Notes: generated by a model from the letters alone, not told the origin. A stretch of DNA of 64,000 nucleotides from Allobosea sp. Leaf344 (GCF_001426225.1 NZ_LMRT01000009.1:115256-179255), one strand, 5' to 3'; counted from the first letter of the stretch, positions 16,816 through 26,086 are shown. Numbers and translations: made by a program.

Positions 16816-18585
16816 TCAGTTCTGGACGAAATTCGTCGGGAGCGGCTTGACCGCCGGGCCACTGAACGAGCCGGGCTTGGCGTCGCTCGGATCGGCATGG
16901 CTGAAGCCGAGCGCCGCGGCGGGCCCCGGAGACTGGATCGCCGCGTGATGGGCGGAGGTGGCCTTGGCCCGCGTGGTCGCCACCTTGACCGGCTTGGCCT
17001 CGCTCTCAGGCCGGCTCGCCGCGGCGAAGAGCGAGTTCAGCCCGGAGCGATCGGCATCATAGGCGGCGACGATCGGCGTATGCGCCGCAGCCGCCGCGGG
17101 CCGGCTCGCGGGAACCGAGGCGAGAGCGAAAGCCGCCTCGCTGCGCTCGCGGACCGGCGGCAGCGGGTGGTTCACCGTCACCAGCCGGCCCTCGGGCTGG
17201 GCCGGCGGCTTCTCGGGCTGGCTGTAGAGGCTGGCGAGCGCGGCGGGCCGGAGCGGCGGGGCCGGCGCCTGCGTCGGCGTGCCCGCGATCACGGTCTCGA
17301 CCAACGCGCCGATGGCGTCCGGCCGCCGCGGCGGCAGGGCGGCAGGCACCAGCTTGCCATCGCTCGCCGTCGCGGCCTGGAAGGCCAGGGCGCCGGCGGG
17401 TCCGGGCAGGGCCGCGATCTGCGTCGTCGGCGGCTCGGTGGCGGGGGTGCCGAGGCCGCGCGGCCTTGCGAGCGGGATGGGCGCGTCGATCAGGCGCGGG
17501 CGCCGGTCCTCGACGGCCGGCGGCGCCGGCTGCGGCGGCGGGGCGCTCGCGGCAGCGGCCGCGATCTGTGTCTCGGGCGCGGCCACCCGCGGCGCCAGGC
17601 GCTGGGTGCGCTCGCGGACCAGAACCTGCTCGACCGGCGCCACCGGCTCGCGCACCGTGGCGAAACGGTCGGCATCGTCGGAACTGCCGCTATGGGGAGC
17701 ATAGGCCATGACGGTCGGCGCCGGCCGCGGCGCCGCGCGGCGCCCGCCCCGGACCGGCCTGGCATCGGCCTCTTCCTCGTCGCCGCCGAACAGGGCGGCC
17801 CACAGGCTCTTGCGCCCGGAGGAGATGATCGCCCCCTCATCGAGATCGGCCGCGGCATAGCCGGCCACGGCGCCGCCGCGCGACAGGATCTCGGCCTTGG
17901 CGAGTTCGTAATTGCCGAGAGGCTGGCCGTCCGCCGGCAGATGCACGGTCTTCTCGTCGGGGAACAGCCGCACCAGCTGGTCGCGGGTCATGCGCGGCCA
18001 GGAGCGCACCGTGCCGGCGTCGAGATGCACGAAGGGCGTATGCGCGCCGGGATAGAAGCCGACCCCGCCGCGCTGCAGCACCATGCCGGCCTCGCGGATC
18101 CGCGCCGTCGGCGTGTCGGGCAGATAGAAATCCATCGCCTTGCCGAGCATGTGCTGGCTGTGCTTGGCGACCCCGCGCGAGCGCCGGCGCAGCATCGAAT
18201 TGGTGCCGGGCGAACGATAGGCCGAGACGACGTGGAAGGCCTGTTCGGAGCCGACCTTGCGATGCACCTCCCAGGCCAGGTCGAACAGGCGCGGATCCAT
18301 GCGGATCGGCTCGTCGGTGCGCCAGTCGCGCAGCGCCCAGTTCAGCTTCTCCAGCCCCTCCGAGACATAGCGGCCATCGCGCCGGAAGGTGACGCTCGTC
18401 TCTTCCTTGGTGTGCATGTGCCGGATGGTGATGCTGCGCGTGTCGCCATTGGCGACGGCATCCTGGGTGCCGCGCGCCCCGAGCAGGACGACGCCGCAGC
18501 CGAGCATGCAGGCGAGACCCCGGCGCAGACCGGCCGTCAGCGTGGGCACGTGCCGTCTCGAAGCCCTGGCGTCTGTTCTGCCCAA
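16816..18585 (-). CDS. DUF882 (YcbK-like, M15-type) peptidoglycan peptidase with long Pro/Ala-rich tail
   Basis: A 589-residue envelope protein. A hydrophobic signal/anchor at about residues 23-40 precedes a DUF882 peptidase domain (about 50-200) of the zinc D-Ala-D-Ala carboxypeptidase fold: SAYRSPGTN with Arg124, then SQHMLGKAMDF with His145 and Asp152, and VHLDAG with His187 as the third metal ligand. E. coli MepK, a crosslink-cleaving endopeptidase, belongs to this group. Residues about 270-589 are a Pro/Ala-rich, probably disordered tail. A CtrA-like box lies 71 bp upstream. The neighbouring gene is an L,D-transpeptidase, so both act on peptidoglycan. Confidence 0.87.
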   Translation of the reverse strand: MGRTDARASRRHVPTLTAGLRRGLACMLGCGVVLLGARGTQDAVANGDTRSITIRHMHTKEETSVTFRRDGRYVSEGLEKLNWALRDWRTDEPIRMDPRLFDLAWEVHRKVGSEQAFHVVSAYRSPGTNSMLRRRSRGVAKHSQHMLGKAMDFYLPDTPTARIREAGMVLQRGGVGFYPGAHTPFVHLDAGTVRSWPRMTRDQLVRLFPDEKTVHLPADGQPLGNYELAKAEILSRGGAVAGYAAADLDEGAIISSGRKSLWAALFGGDEEEADARPVRGGRRAAPRPAPTVMAYAPHSGSSDDADRFATVREPVAPVEQVLVRERTQRLAPRVAAPETQIAAAAASAPPPQPAPPAVEDRRPRLIDAPIPLARPRGLGTPATEPPTTQIAALPGPAGALAFQAATASDGKLVPAALPPRRPDAIGALVETVIAGTPTQAPAPPLRPAALASLYSQPEKPPAQPEGRLVTVNHPLPPVRERSEAAFALASVPASRPAAAAAHTPIVAAYDADRSGLNSLFAAASRPESEAKPVKVATTRAKATSAHHAAIQSPGPAAALGFSHADPSDAKPGSFSGPAVKPLPTNFVQN

Positions 18586-18655
18586 TCTGCCTGACCCGTC
18601 GCGGTGGCCGCCCGAAGCGGTGCTGTAAACGTGAACGAACAGTTGCGGAGAAGAG

Positions 18656-18670
18656 TTAATGCATCGTTAG
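18656..18670 (-). promoter_or_regulatory. CtrA-like box upstream of the DUF882 peptidase gene
   Basis: TTAA-TGCATCG-TTAG on the plus strand differs at one base from the CtrA consensus TTAA-N7-TTAA. It lies 71 bp upstream of the start at 18585, in the 169-bp gap after the L,D-transpeptidase. Function is inferred from sequence only. Confidence 0.35.
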
Positions 18671-18754
18671 CAAGCCGGCAATCCGATGCCCCCGCGCGCA
18701 ACCGCCAGCGCTCGCTAGCGGCACATGGTGGCGAAACCTTGCTGGCCGGCGCGG

Positions 18755-20668
18755 CTAGTCGCGCTGCGCCAGCGCCTGCTTCACCAGCCGGTGGAAACCG
18801 TAGAGATCCTCATAAGTCCGGAGCGAGCCGTCATCCTGCACGACATGGGTGTTGTAGACGAGGTGGATCGGCAATGGCGTCTGCAGCTTGATCATCCGCT
18901 CGCCCGAGCCGATCATCTTCTTCAGCCGCGCCGTCGTCCATTCCGGTCCCAGCACCTGGTCGGCTAGCATGAAGGGCTCGTTGACCCGCACGCAGCCATG
19001 GCTGAAGGCCCGCCGCTCATTCGCGAACAGCCGGCGATTGGGCGTGTCGTGGAGATAGACGGCGTGCTCGTTCGGGAACATGAACTTGATCCAGCCCAGC
19101 GCGTTGCGTTCGCCCGGCGGCTGGCGCACCGAGATCGCATTGCCGCGGCGGGTGACGACATAGCCGCGCTTGGCCGCGTAATCCGGATCGGCCGCCAGCC
19201 CGGGCAGGAATTCCTTCTTCAGGATCGAGGGCGGCACATACCAGGACGGATTGACGATGACATGGTCCATCCGGTGCGAGAAGATCGGCGTCGGCGTCTC
19301 GGCCTTGCCGACGATGACGCGGGTCTGGTGGATCGCCGCGCCGTCGCGCAGCACGCGCAGCTGGAATTCCGGCACGTTGACCATGACATGGGTCGCGCCG
19401 AGATCGCTCGGCAGCCAGCGCCAGCGCTCCATCTGCGCGACGATGTCCCGCTCGGCATTGCTGCTGGCAGGCATGCCCAGCGCGGCGAGCGTCCGCTCCC
19501 CGAGCACGCCATTGGCCGGCAGCCCGGCCCGCTTCTGGAAGTCGAGCAGAGCGATCGCGGTGGAGCGGTCGAAGACCGGCTCCTCCGAGGGTCCGAGACC
19601 GAGCCGGGCGCGCACGAGCGGCACCCGCGCATCGCGCATGCCGAGCTTCAGCGCCGGCCCGCCGGGAATGCGCACCAGCGGCGTGTCGTCCTGATGCTCG
19701 CGCAGCTCCGCGAGCTTGGCCTTGAGCCGCCGATAGCCCTCATGCGGCGGATTATAGGCGGCGAGCGCCGCGCCCGGATCGGCGGCGGCGGTCAGTTCGG
19801 ACAGGACTTCGGTAGCCGAGGGCAGCGACAGGGTCGGCGTCAGCAGCATGGAGAGCCGGCGCGGCTCGATCCGCGCGCCGCGCGCATCCCTCGCATAGAG
19901 CACAGCGAGCGCCGAGAGCCTGACATCGGCCTCGGCCAGGCTGCCGCGGTCGCTCGCCTCGAAGACCGGCAGCGGATAGTCGGACGGCCGCAGCCCGTCA
20001 TCGCCGGCGCGGCCGAGCTGGCCCACCAGCTTCAGCGCCGCGGCGCTCCAGCCCTTGCCGTCGATCCAGAACGGCTTGTTGCCGTTGGCCTCATAGGCGG
20101 CGCGGATATCGGCGCGCTCCCGCTCCGAGAGCCGCGCCAGCGACAGCGCCTCGTCCTGGCGCTCTGTAATGGCATCGGCGAGATCGGTGGCGGCCGGCAG
20201 CTCCACCACCACCGCCGGCAGCTCCGGCGGCGGCAGCAGGATCTCCACCGGCAGGGCTGCGCGCTGCGGCGCCGGGGGCGGCGCGGCCGGCAGCGGGCTG
20301 AGTTCGGGATCGGCGTCGGGCATCTCGACCGCCGGAATGTCGAGGCTCTGCACAGGCTGCGCGCGGGCCTCGACCGCCGGGCTGTCGTCGACACCCTGCG
20401 TGGCGGCCGGCTTGATTTCCAGCGCCGAGAGCCCGGTCTCGGGCTGCTGCGTCGGCGCAACCGTCCCGGTGACGATCTCGCCGCCGATCGGGGCGCCCTG
20501 GCCCCGCGCCACGACGTCGCTGTCGAGGATCAGCAGCTCCGGCGGCTCCGGCAGCACCAGCCCGGGCAGCTCCGGCGCAGGCAGGGGCTGGGCCTGAGCG
20601 AGCCCCTGTCCCAAGGCGAGCGCCAGGATGGAAGCGGAGAGCAGGCTCGCCCTGTGGCGCGGACTCAT
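18755..20668 (-). CDS. YcbB-type murein L,D-transpeptidase
   Basis: A 637-residue periplasmic enzyme that forms 3-3 crosslinks between meso-DAP stems. It has a signal peptide (ASLLSASILALALGQGLAQA), a long Pro/Leu-rich region, a peptidoglycan-binding-like part (STAIALLDFQKRAGLPANGVLGERTLAALG), and a C-terminal YkuD catalytic domain with AVYLHDTPNRRLF and SHGCVRVNEP, the catalytic Cys being about residue 559. This layout matches LdtD/YcbB. Start ATG 20668 places the signal peptide at the N-terminus; the frame extends upstream without family support. Confidence 0.93.
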   Translation of the reverse strand: MSPRHRASLLSASILALALGQGLAQAQPLPAPELPGLVLPEPPELLILDSDVVARGQGAPIGGEIVTGTVAPTQQPETGLSALEIKPAATQGVDDSPAVEARAQPVQSLDIPAVEMPDADPELSPLPAAPPPAPQRAALPVEILLPPPELPAVVVELPAATDLADAITERQDEALSLARLSERERADIRAAYEANGNKPFWIDGKGWSAAALKLVGQLGRAGDDGLRPSDYPLPVFEASDRGSLAEADVRLSALAVLYARDARGARIEPRRLSMLLTPTLSLPSATEVLSELTAAADPGAALAAYNPPHEGYRRLKAKLAELREHQDDTPLVRIPGGPALKLGMRDARVPLVRARLGLGPSEEPVFDRSTAIALLDFQKRAGLPANGVLGERTLAALGMPASSNAERDIVAQMERWRWLPSDLGATHVMVNVPEFQLRVLRDGAAIHQTRVIVGKAETPTPIFSHRMDHVIVNPSWYVPPSILKKEFLPGLAADPDYAAKRGYVVTRRGNAISVRQPPGERNALGWIKFMFPNEHAVYLHDTPNRRLFANERRAFSHGCVRVNEPFMLADQVLGPEWTTARLKKMIGSGERMIKLQTPLPIHLVYNTHVVQDDGSLRTYEDLYGFHRLVKQALAQRD

Positions 20669-20770
20669 GCGGATTCCCCAGACTAGGCCGATGGCAGGAG
20701 AACTGCGCGCATCGACGTGTTTCGGCAAGATGCGGCGGCGCAACAGCGGCCGCAATTCACTGTCGCGGCT

Positions 20771-22255
20771 TCAGGCCGCGTCTCCCTCATCGGCGGCACC
20801 GGCCTCGATCAGCCCGTAATCCTTGAGCTTGCGATAGAGCGTCGAGCGCCCGATCCCGAGCTTGCGCGACACCTCCGACATGTGGCCGCGATAATGCGCC
20901 AGCGCGAATTTGATGATCTCGCGCTCCAGCTCGTCGAGCGTGCGCATGTCGGATCCGGCGATCAGGTCGAGCGCATTGGGGTCGCGCACCGGCATCTGGA
21001 TGATGCGCGGGCTGTCCTCGCGCGGCTCCAGCCGCACGGATGCGGCGGGAGCGGGCGGGATCCGCACGTCATACCCCTCCATCTGCGCCGCGATCTGCGG
21101 GAATTCGGCGACCGTCAGCTCGTCGCCATCGGCGAGCACCACGGCGCGGAACATCGCATTCTCGAGCTGGCGCACATTGCCGGGCCAATCATAGGAGCCG
21201 ATCAGGCTCAGCGCCTCGGCCGCGATGCCGCGGATCTTCTTGCCCTCCTCCGCCGCGAACCGGGCGAGGAAGCCGCGGGCGAGGTCGGGAATATCCTCGC
21301 GCCTCTGCCGCAGCGAGGGCAGCGTGATCGGGAAGACGTTGAGCCGGTAATAGAGATCCTCGCGGAAGCCGCCGGCCTTGACCTGGTCGAGCAGGCTGCG
21401 ATTCGTCGCGGAGATGATGCGGATGTCGACGCGGACGGATTTCTTGCCGCCGACCGGATCGACCTCGCCCTCCTGGATCGCGCGCAGCAGCTTGACCTGC
21501 GCGTCGAGCGGCAATTCGCCGATCTCGTCCAGGAAGAGCGTGCCGCCATGCGCCTCGACGAATTTGCCGACATGGCGTTCGGTGGCGCCGGTGAAGGCGC
21601 CCTTCTCATGGCCGAACAGGATGGATTCCACGAGGTTGTGCGGGATCGCCCCGCAATTCACCGTGACGAAGGGCCGTCCCTTCCGATCGCTGGAGCCCTG
21701 GATGGCGCGGGCCAGCACCTCCTTGCCGACGCCCGATTCGCCCTCGACCAGGATCGGGATGTTGGATTTCGCCGCGCGCTCCGCCAGCCGCACCACCCGC
21801 GCCATGTCGGGGCTCTTGGTGGCGAGGTCGCGGAAGCCGAGCTGCCCGGCCGCCCGGCGCTTGATGTGCCGCAGCTCGTGCTCGAGGGCGCCGAGCTTCA
21901 GCGCGTTCTTCAGCGAGATCTGCAGGCGCTCGGCGCCGACCGGCTTCACCACGAAATCGACCGCACCCGCCCGCATCGCCGCGACGACGGTCTCGATCGA
22001 GCCGTTCGCGGTCTGCACGATGACGGGCGTCTCCACCCCCCGCTCCCGCAGCGCCGCCAGGACGCCCATGCCGTCCAGCTCGGGCATGACGAGGTCGAGG
22101 ATGATGGCGTCGCAGGGCTGTCCATCCTCCATCGCCCGCAGCGCGTCCGCGCCGCTCTCTGCAGTCCTGACATCGTAGCCGCTGCGCTTCAGCATGGCGT
22201 CGAGCAGGCGGCGCTGGACAGGATCGTCGTCGACGACCAGGACGGTTGCGGTCAT
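20771..22255 (-). CDS. Sigma-54-dependent response regulator (NtrC family)
   Basis: A 494-residue transcription activator with a receiver domain (phosphoacceptor Asp54), a AAA+ sigma-54 interaction domain (Walker A GESGVGKE from residue 172, the sigma-54 loop GAFTGA at 219-224, Walker B GGTLFLDEIGE at 238-248), a linker, and a Fis-type HTH at the C-terminus (YRGHMSEVSRKLGIGRSTLYRKLKDYGL). All catalytic motifs are intact. No partner histidine kinase is adjacent, so it is an orphan regulator. A perfect CtrA-type box lies 71 bp upstream, which suggests cell-cycle control. The target genes are unknown. Confidence 0.93.
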   Translation of the reverse strand: MTATVLVVDDDPVQRRLLDAMLKRSGYDVRTAESGADALRAMEDGQPCDAIILDLVMPELDGMGVLAALRERGVETPVIVQTANGSIETVVAAMRAGAVDFVVKPVGAERLQISLKNALKLGALEHELRHIKRRAAGQLGFRDLATKSPDMARVVRLAERAAKSNIPILVEGESGVGKEVLARAIQGSSDRKGRPFVTVNCGAIPHNLVESILFGHEKGAFTGATERHVGKFVEAHGGTLFLDEIGELPLDAQVKLLRAIQEGEVDPVGGKKSVRVDIRIISATNRSLLDQVKAGGFREDLYYRLNVFPITLPSLRQRREDIPDLARGFLARFAAEEGKKIRGIAAEALSLIGSYDWPGNVRQLENAMFRAVVLADGDELTVAEFPQIAAQMEGYDVRIPPAPAASVRLEPREDSPRIIQMPVRDPNALDLIAGSDMRTLDELEREIIKFALAHYRGHMSEVSRKLGIGRSTLYRKLKDYGLIEAGAADEGDAA

Positions 22256-22325
22256 GAATCCTCGGGAGGCAGGCCAGGTTTCGCGGAATCAGTGTTCCGT
22301 TCTGGTGCATCCTTGGTCAGAACAG

Positions 22326-22340
22326 TTAAGCGGCGCTTAA
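22326..22340. promoter_or_regulatory. CtrA-type box TTAA-N7-TTAA between the sigma-54 regulator and pepF
   Basis: TTAAGCG-G-CGCTTAA matches the CtrA consensus TTAA-N7-TTAA exactly and is also a perfect inverted repeat with 7-bp arms. It lies 71 bp upstream of the sigma-54 regulator start and 133 bp upstream of pepF, so it could act on either gene. CtrA itself is not in this window. Confidence 0.5.
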
Positions 22341-22472
22341 GCGCAACAGCCCGGCGCAAAGCGCCTGCGCCCACCCCCGCCGCGATTGATCCGCGGAGCG
22401 GCGCCGCGCATATGAGATCACGAAGCCTTGCAGCCCGGGCAACGCAGGGGCATCCGAGAGGAAGCGCGCGAG

Positions 22473-24329
22473 ATGACGATGGCCGACACGCGAAGGAACG
22501 GGCGCCGGGCGCGCGCTGCCGCAAGCGAAAGCGCCGCCCGCAGCGCCGCGGCGCTGGGCCCGCTGCCGGAATGGGATCTGAGCCATCTCTATCCCGGCAT
22601 GGATTCCGCGGCCTTCACCGCCGATCTCGCCCGGGCGCTCACCGAATCGCAGCGCTTCGCCGCGCTGTATCGCGGCAAGCTCGCGGCGCTGGCGGAACGC
22701 GAGGATGCGCCCTCCATGCTCGGGCAGGCGATCGCCGAGTTCGAGCAGCTCGACGATCTGATCGGCCGCATCATGTCCTATGCCGGCCTCGTCTATTCCG
22801 GCGATACGACCGACCCGCAGCGCGCCAAATTCTACGGCGACACCCAGGACCGGATGACCGCGGCCTCGACCGAGCTGCTGTTCTTCGGGCTCGAGCTCAA
22901 CCGCATCGATCTCGCCACCATGGCGCGGATCACCGCCCATCCGCCGCTCGCGCATTGGAAACCCTGGCTCGACGATCTCGCCAAGGACAAGCCGCACCAG
23001 CTCGACGACAAGATCGAGGAGCTGTTCCACGAGAAATCGGTCACCGGCCGCGCTGCCTGGAACCGGCTCTTCGACGAGACCATCGCCTCGCTGCGCTTCA
23101 AGCCCGAAGGCGAGGAGCTGACGCTCGAACTCACGCTCAACAAGCTGCAGGACAGCGACGGCGCCGTGCGCAAGGCCGCGGCCGATGCGCTGAGCGAGGT
23201 CTTCCGCACCAATCTGCGCACCTTCGCCCTGATCACCAACACCTTGGCCAAGGACAAGGAGATCTCCGACCGCTGGCGCAAATTCGAGGATGTCGCGGAT
23301 TCCCGCCACCTCGCCAACCGCGTCGAGCGCGAGGTGGTCGACGCGCTGGTCCTGGCGGTGCGCGAGGCCTATCCGCGGCTCTCCCACCGCTATTACAGGC
23401 TCAAGGCGAAATGGTTCGGCCGCGACCAGCTCGATTTCTGGGACCGCAACGCGCCTTTGCCCAAGGTCGAGCAGCGTACCATCCCTTGGGCGGAGGCCCG
23501 GGACACGGTGCTCGATGCCTATGGCGCCTTCTCCCCGAAAATGGCCGGCATCGCCCGGCGCTTCTTCGACGAGCACTGGATCGACGCCCCGGCCCGGCCG
23601 GGCAAGGCGCCCGGCGCCTTCGCCCATCCGACCGTGCCCTCGGCCCATCCCTATGTGCTGGTCAACTACCAGGGCAAGCCGCGCGACGTGATGACACTCG
23701 CCCATGAGCTGGGCCATGGCGTCCACCAGGTTCTGGCGGCGCCCAATGGCGCGCTGATGGCGCCGACCCCGCTGACCCTGGCCGAAACCGCCAGCGTCTT
23801 CGGCGAGATGCTGACCTTCCGTCGCCTTCTGGATTGGACGCAGGATCCGAAGCAGCGCAAGGCGATGCTGGCCGCCAAGGTCGAGGACATGATCAACACG
23901 GTCGTCCGGCAGATCGCCTTCTACAGCTTCGAGCGCAAGGTCCATGAGGCACGCAAGAGCGGCGAGCTGACGGCCGAGCATCTCTGCGAGCTGTGGATGA
24001 GCGTCCAGGAGGAGAGTCTCGGCCCGGCGATCAGGCTCGGACCCGGCTATGAGCCCTTCTGGTGCTACATCCCGCACTTCATCCATTCGCCCTTCTACGT
24101 CTATGCCTACGCCTTCGGGGACTGCCTGGTGAATTCGCTCTACGGCGTCTACCAGAACTCCTCCGAAGGCTTCCAGGATCGCTATTTCGCCCTGCTGGCG
24201 GCCGGCGGCACCAAGCACCATTCCGAATTGCTGGCGCCCTTCGGCCTCGACGCACGCGACCCCGCCTTCTGGCAGATCGGCCTGACGATGATCGAGGGGA
24301 TGATCGTGGAGCTGGAAGGGATGGAGTAG
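22473..24329 (+). CDS. pepF: M3-family oligoendopeptidase F
   Basis: A 618-residue cytoplasmic zinc metallopeptidase that cuts short peptides. The active-site helix reads TLAHELGHGVHQ with His411, Glu412 and His415; the third ligand glutamate lies about 25 residues later in TLAETASVFGEML. The N-terminal half (WDLSHLYPGMDSAAF, then helical oligopeptidase-F domain) and the C-terminal FIHSPFYVYAYAFGDCLVNSLY complete the family pattern. Start ATG 22473 follows GAGGAAG. Its 3' end converges on an outer-membrane protein gene across a repeat hairpin. Confidence 0.95.
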   Translation: MTMADTRRNGRRARAAASESAARSAAALGPLPEWDLSHLYPGMDSAAFTADLARALTESQRFAALYRGKLAALAEREDAPSMLGQAIAEFEQLDDLIGRIMSYAGLVYSGDTTDPQRAKFYGDTQDRMTAASTELLFFGLELNRIDLATMARITAHPPLAHWKPWLDDLAKDKPHQLDDKIEELFHEKSVTGRAAWNRLFDETIASLRFKPEGEELTLELTLNKLQDSDGAVRKAAADALSEVFRTNLRTFALITNTLAKDKEISDRWRKFEDVADSRHLANRVEREVVDALVLAVREAYPRLSHRYYRLKAKWFGRDQLDFWDRNAPLPKVEQRTIPWAEARDTVLDAYGAFSPKMAGIARRFFDEHWIDAPARPGKAPGAFAHPTVPSAHPYVLVNYQGKPRDVMTLAHELGHGVHQVLAAPNGALMAPTPLTLAETASVFGEMLTFRRLLDWTQDPKQRKAMLAAKVEDMINTVVRQIAFYSFERKVHEARKSGELTAEHLCELWMSVQEESLGPAIRLGPGYEPFWCYIPHFIHSPFYVYAYAFGDCLVNSLYGVYQNSSEGFQDRYFALLAAGGTKHHSELLAPFGLDARDPAFWQIGLTMIEGMIVELEGME

Positions 24330-24337
24330 GGGGGAAT

Positions 24338-24404
24338 AGGCAGTGGGCAGTGGGCAGTAGGCAGTCGGGAGAAGAAATCGGCCTCTTCCGACTGCCTACT
24401 GCCC
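24338..24404. repeat. Tandem GGCAGT heptamers with an inverted copy, forming a long hairpin between convergent genes
   Basis: Four consecutive heptamers read AGGCAGT, GGGCAGT, GGGCAGT, AGGCAGT (24338-24365). The last two plus CGG (24352-24368) pair perfectly over 17 bp with 24388-24404, leaving a loop of about 19 nt that can pair further. It fills most of the 85-bp gap between the stops of pepF and the convergent outer-membrane protein. It may act as a bidirectional terminator, or be a slippage-prone intergenic repeat. No long T-tract follows. Confidence 0.75.
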
Positions 24405-24414
24405 TCTGCCCCCC

Positions 24415-25935
24415 CTAAAACTGCAACCTGAGCCCGACCTGCGCGATATTCGCGGTATAATCCGAGCCCGGCGCCGTCGAGTTCAGCCGCTCCTGGGTGA
24501 AGCTGGCACGCACCGAGACGCTGCGGGTGAATTTATAGTCGAGCCTCACCCCATAGGTGGCGAGGTCCTCACGCAGCCCCTGCCCGTCATATTCGGTGCG
24601 CCCGAGGCTGCCGAAGCCGGTGACGATGAGGTTGCGCCGCAGCGCATGGGCGATCTCCAGCGTCGCGCGCCGCGCCGTGGTTCCCGACGACCCGGCGATG
24701 GTCGTGTCGCCGAGTTCGGAGGTGCCGCGCAGGGTCACCGTGGTCAGCGGCGTGGGCTGCCAGATCACCGCGGCGTCGCCGACGAAGCCGCGCAGATTCT
24801 TCAGCCTGTTGTCGTCATAGGCCCGGTCCTGGTAGCCGACCGAGATCTCGCCGGTGACGAGCCGCGACAATTCGAAGGTCGAGCCGACCCGCCCCGTCAG
24901 CCCGGTCGAGGAGCGGGCATAACCGCTGGAATCACGCGCCTGATCGAATTGCCGCGTGTCGGCCTCGCCCTGGATGAAGGGCCGAAGCCCCGGTGTCAGC
25001 TCGTAGGAGGCCCGCAGGCGCACGCCATATTGGGTCTGGTTGCGGTCTTTCTGGCTCAGCTTGGTGCCGTTGCTGAGGCTGGCATCCTCGTAATCGCTGC
25101 GATCGACCGAGCCGCGCAGCGTCAGCTGCAGCCGGTTGATGTCGTGGCTGATGCCGGCCGAGCCGCCATATTGGTAGATCTGCGGCCGGCCCGTGACGGC
25201 GGCGTCGAGATCGGGCGAGCCGGGGCGCTGCGTATCCAGCCGCAGCCGCGATTCCAGCAGGATGCGCGTGTCGCGCGTCGCGTCGAGCCGCAGCGAGAGC
25301 GTGCCGTCGGCATCGGGGCGCGAGGCGTCCTTGTCCCTGACATAATGGGAATAGCCGCCGCGCAGCTGGCCGCTGAGCTCATGCACGTTCCAATCCGACT
25401 GGATGCCGAGCTCGCCCTCATGGCGGCTGAAGGGCGAGCCTTTACGATCGGCGCCGCTCACCCGCTGCGGGTTGGTGTCGTAGCCGACGCCGTTGGTGAT
25501 CGCGGGCCGGAGCGTGATGCTGCCGACCCGCAGGCCGAGCGCGGCATAGGGATCCTCCTCCGCCGCGGCGCGGCGGCGCAGAGGCGGCGCCGGTTCCGCG
25601 ACCGAGGGCAGGCCGGTGACGACGGGCTGCGGCGCCCGGAACTGTCTTTGCGTGACGCCGCGCGTCGCCGGAGCCTGGACCGGGCGGCTGGCGCGCGGCG
25701 GCTGGCGCGGCGACAGGCCGACTTGCCCCTCCGCGGCGGCGCCCGGATCGGCCGGCGTCGCCAGGCCGGTCGCAGCCTCGGGACCGGGGCGCGGCTGCGC
25801 GACATAGACCGGCGTCGCCGTCCTCAGCTGCGGGGCGCGCGCCGGCGGCGCCTGCGTCTGCGCCACGGACAGCCCGCTCCCGGACGCCGCCAGGGCGACG
25901 CCGGACAGCAACAGGATGGCGACGCGGCGGGTCAC
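24415..25935 (-). CDS. Outer-membrane beta-barrel protein
   Basis: A 506-residue protein with a signal peptide (AILLLSGVALAASGSGLSVAQ, about residues 5-25), a Pro/Arg-rich periplasmic linker to about residue 130, then a barrel with alternating polar/hydrophobic strands: LRVGSITLRPAITNGVGYDTNP, ELSGQLRGGYSHYV and repeated YGVRLRASYELTPG-type units. It ends in LRLQF, with the C-terminal aromatic that is the Bam recognition signal. The pattern resembles the 'outer membrane beta-barrel protein' family found near exopolysaccharide genes. Its role is unknown. It is divergent from a KdsD-type isomerase gene, 151 bp away, where two GGTTAACG half-sites lie. Confidence 0.82.
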   Translation of the reverse strand: MTRRVAILLLSGVALAASGSGLSVAQTQAPPARAPQLRTATPVYVAQPRPGPEAATGLATPADPGAAAEGQVGLSPRQPPRASRPVQAPATRGVTQRQFRAPQPVVTGLPSVAEPAPPLRRRAAAEEDPYAALGLRVGSITLRPAITNGVGYDTNPQRVSGADRKGSPFSRHEGELGIQSDWNVHELSGQLRGGYSHYVRDKDASRPDADGTLSLRLDATRDTRILLESRLRLDTQRPGSPDLDAAVTGRPQIYQYGGSAGISHDINRLQLTLRGSVDRSDYEDASLSNGTKLSQKDRNQTQYGVRLRASYELTPGLRPFIQGEADTRQFDQARDSSGYARSSTGLTGRVGSTFELSRLVTGEISVGYQDRAYDDNRLKNLRGFVGDAAVIWQPTPLTTVTLRGTSELGDTTIAGSSGTTARRATLEIAHALRRNLIVTGFGSLGRTEYDGQGLREDLATYGVRLDYKFTRSVSVRASFTQERLNSTAPGSDYTANIAQVGLRLQF

Positions 25936-26086
25936 GCGCTGGCTCTGCTCCAGAAGGACCGCGCGGCCGGATGGCGCGCATGGTTAACGGATCTAGAACG
26001 AAGGCGGTTAACGAGCCGTCAATGCCGTCGCGGCACCGGGCCGCTCCAGTGGCCATGTCGCGCGCCGCCGTGCTAAAGCGCCGGCC

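Noticed and set aside
20717..23707. 996-residue plus-strand open frame spanning several genes
   Set aside because: It runs antisense through the sigma-54 regulator and then out of frame over pepF. Both real genes have complete catalytic motifs.
25984..26012. Two GGTTAACG half-sites between the outer-membrane protein and kdsD
   Set aside because: The spacing between TTAA cores is 20 bp, not the 7 bp of CtrA sites. They could be something else, but I see no support.
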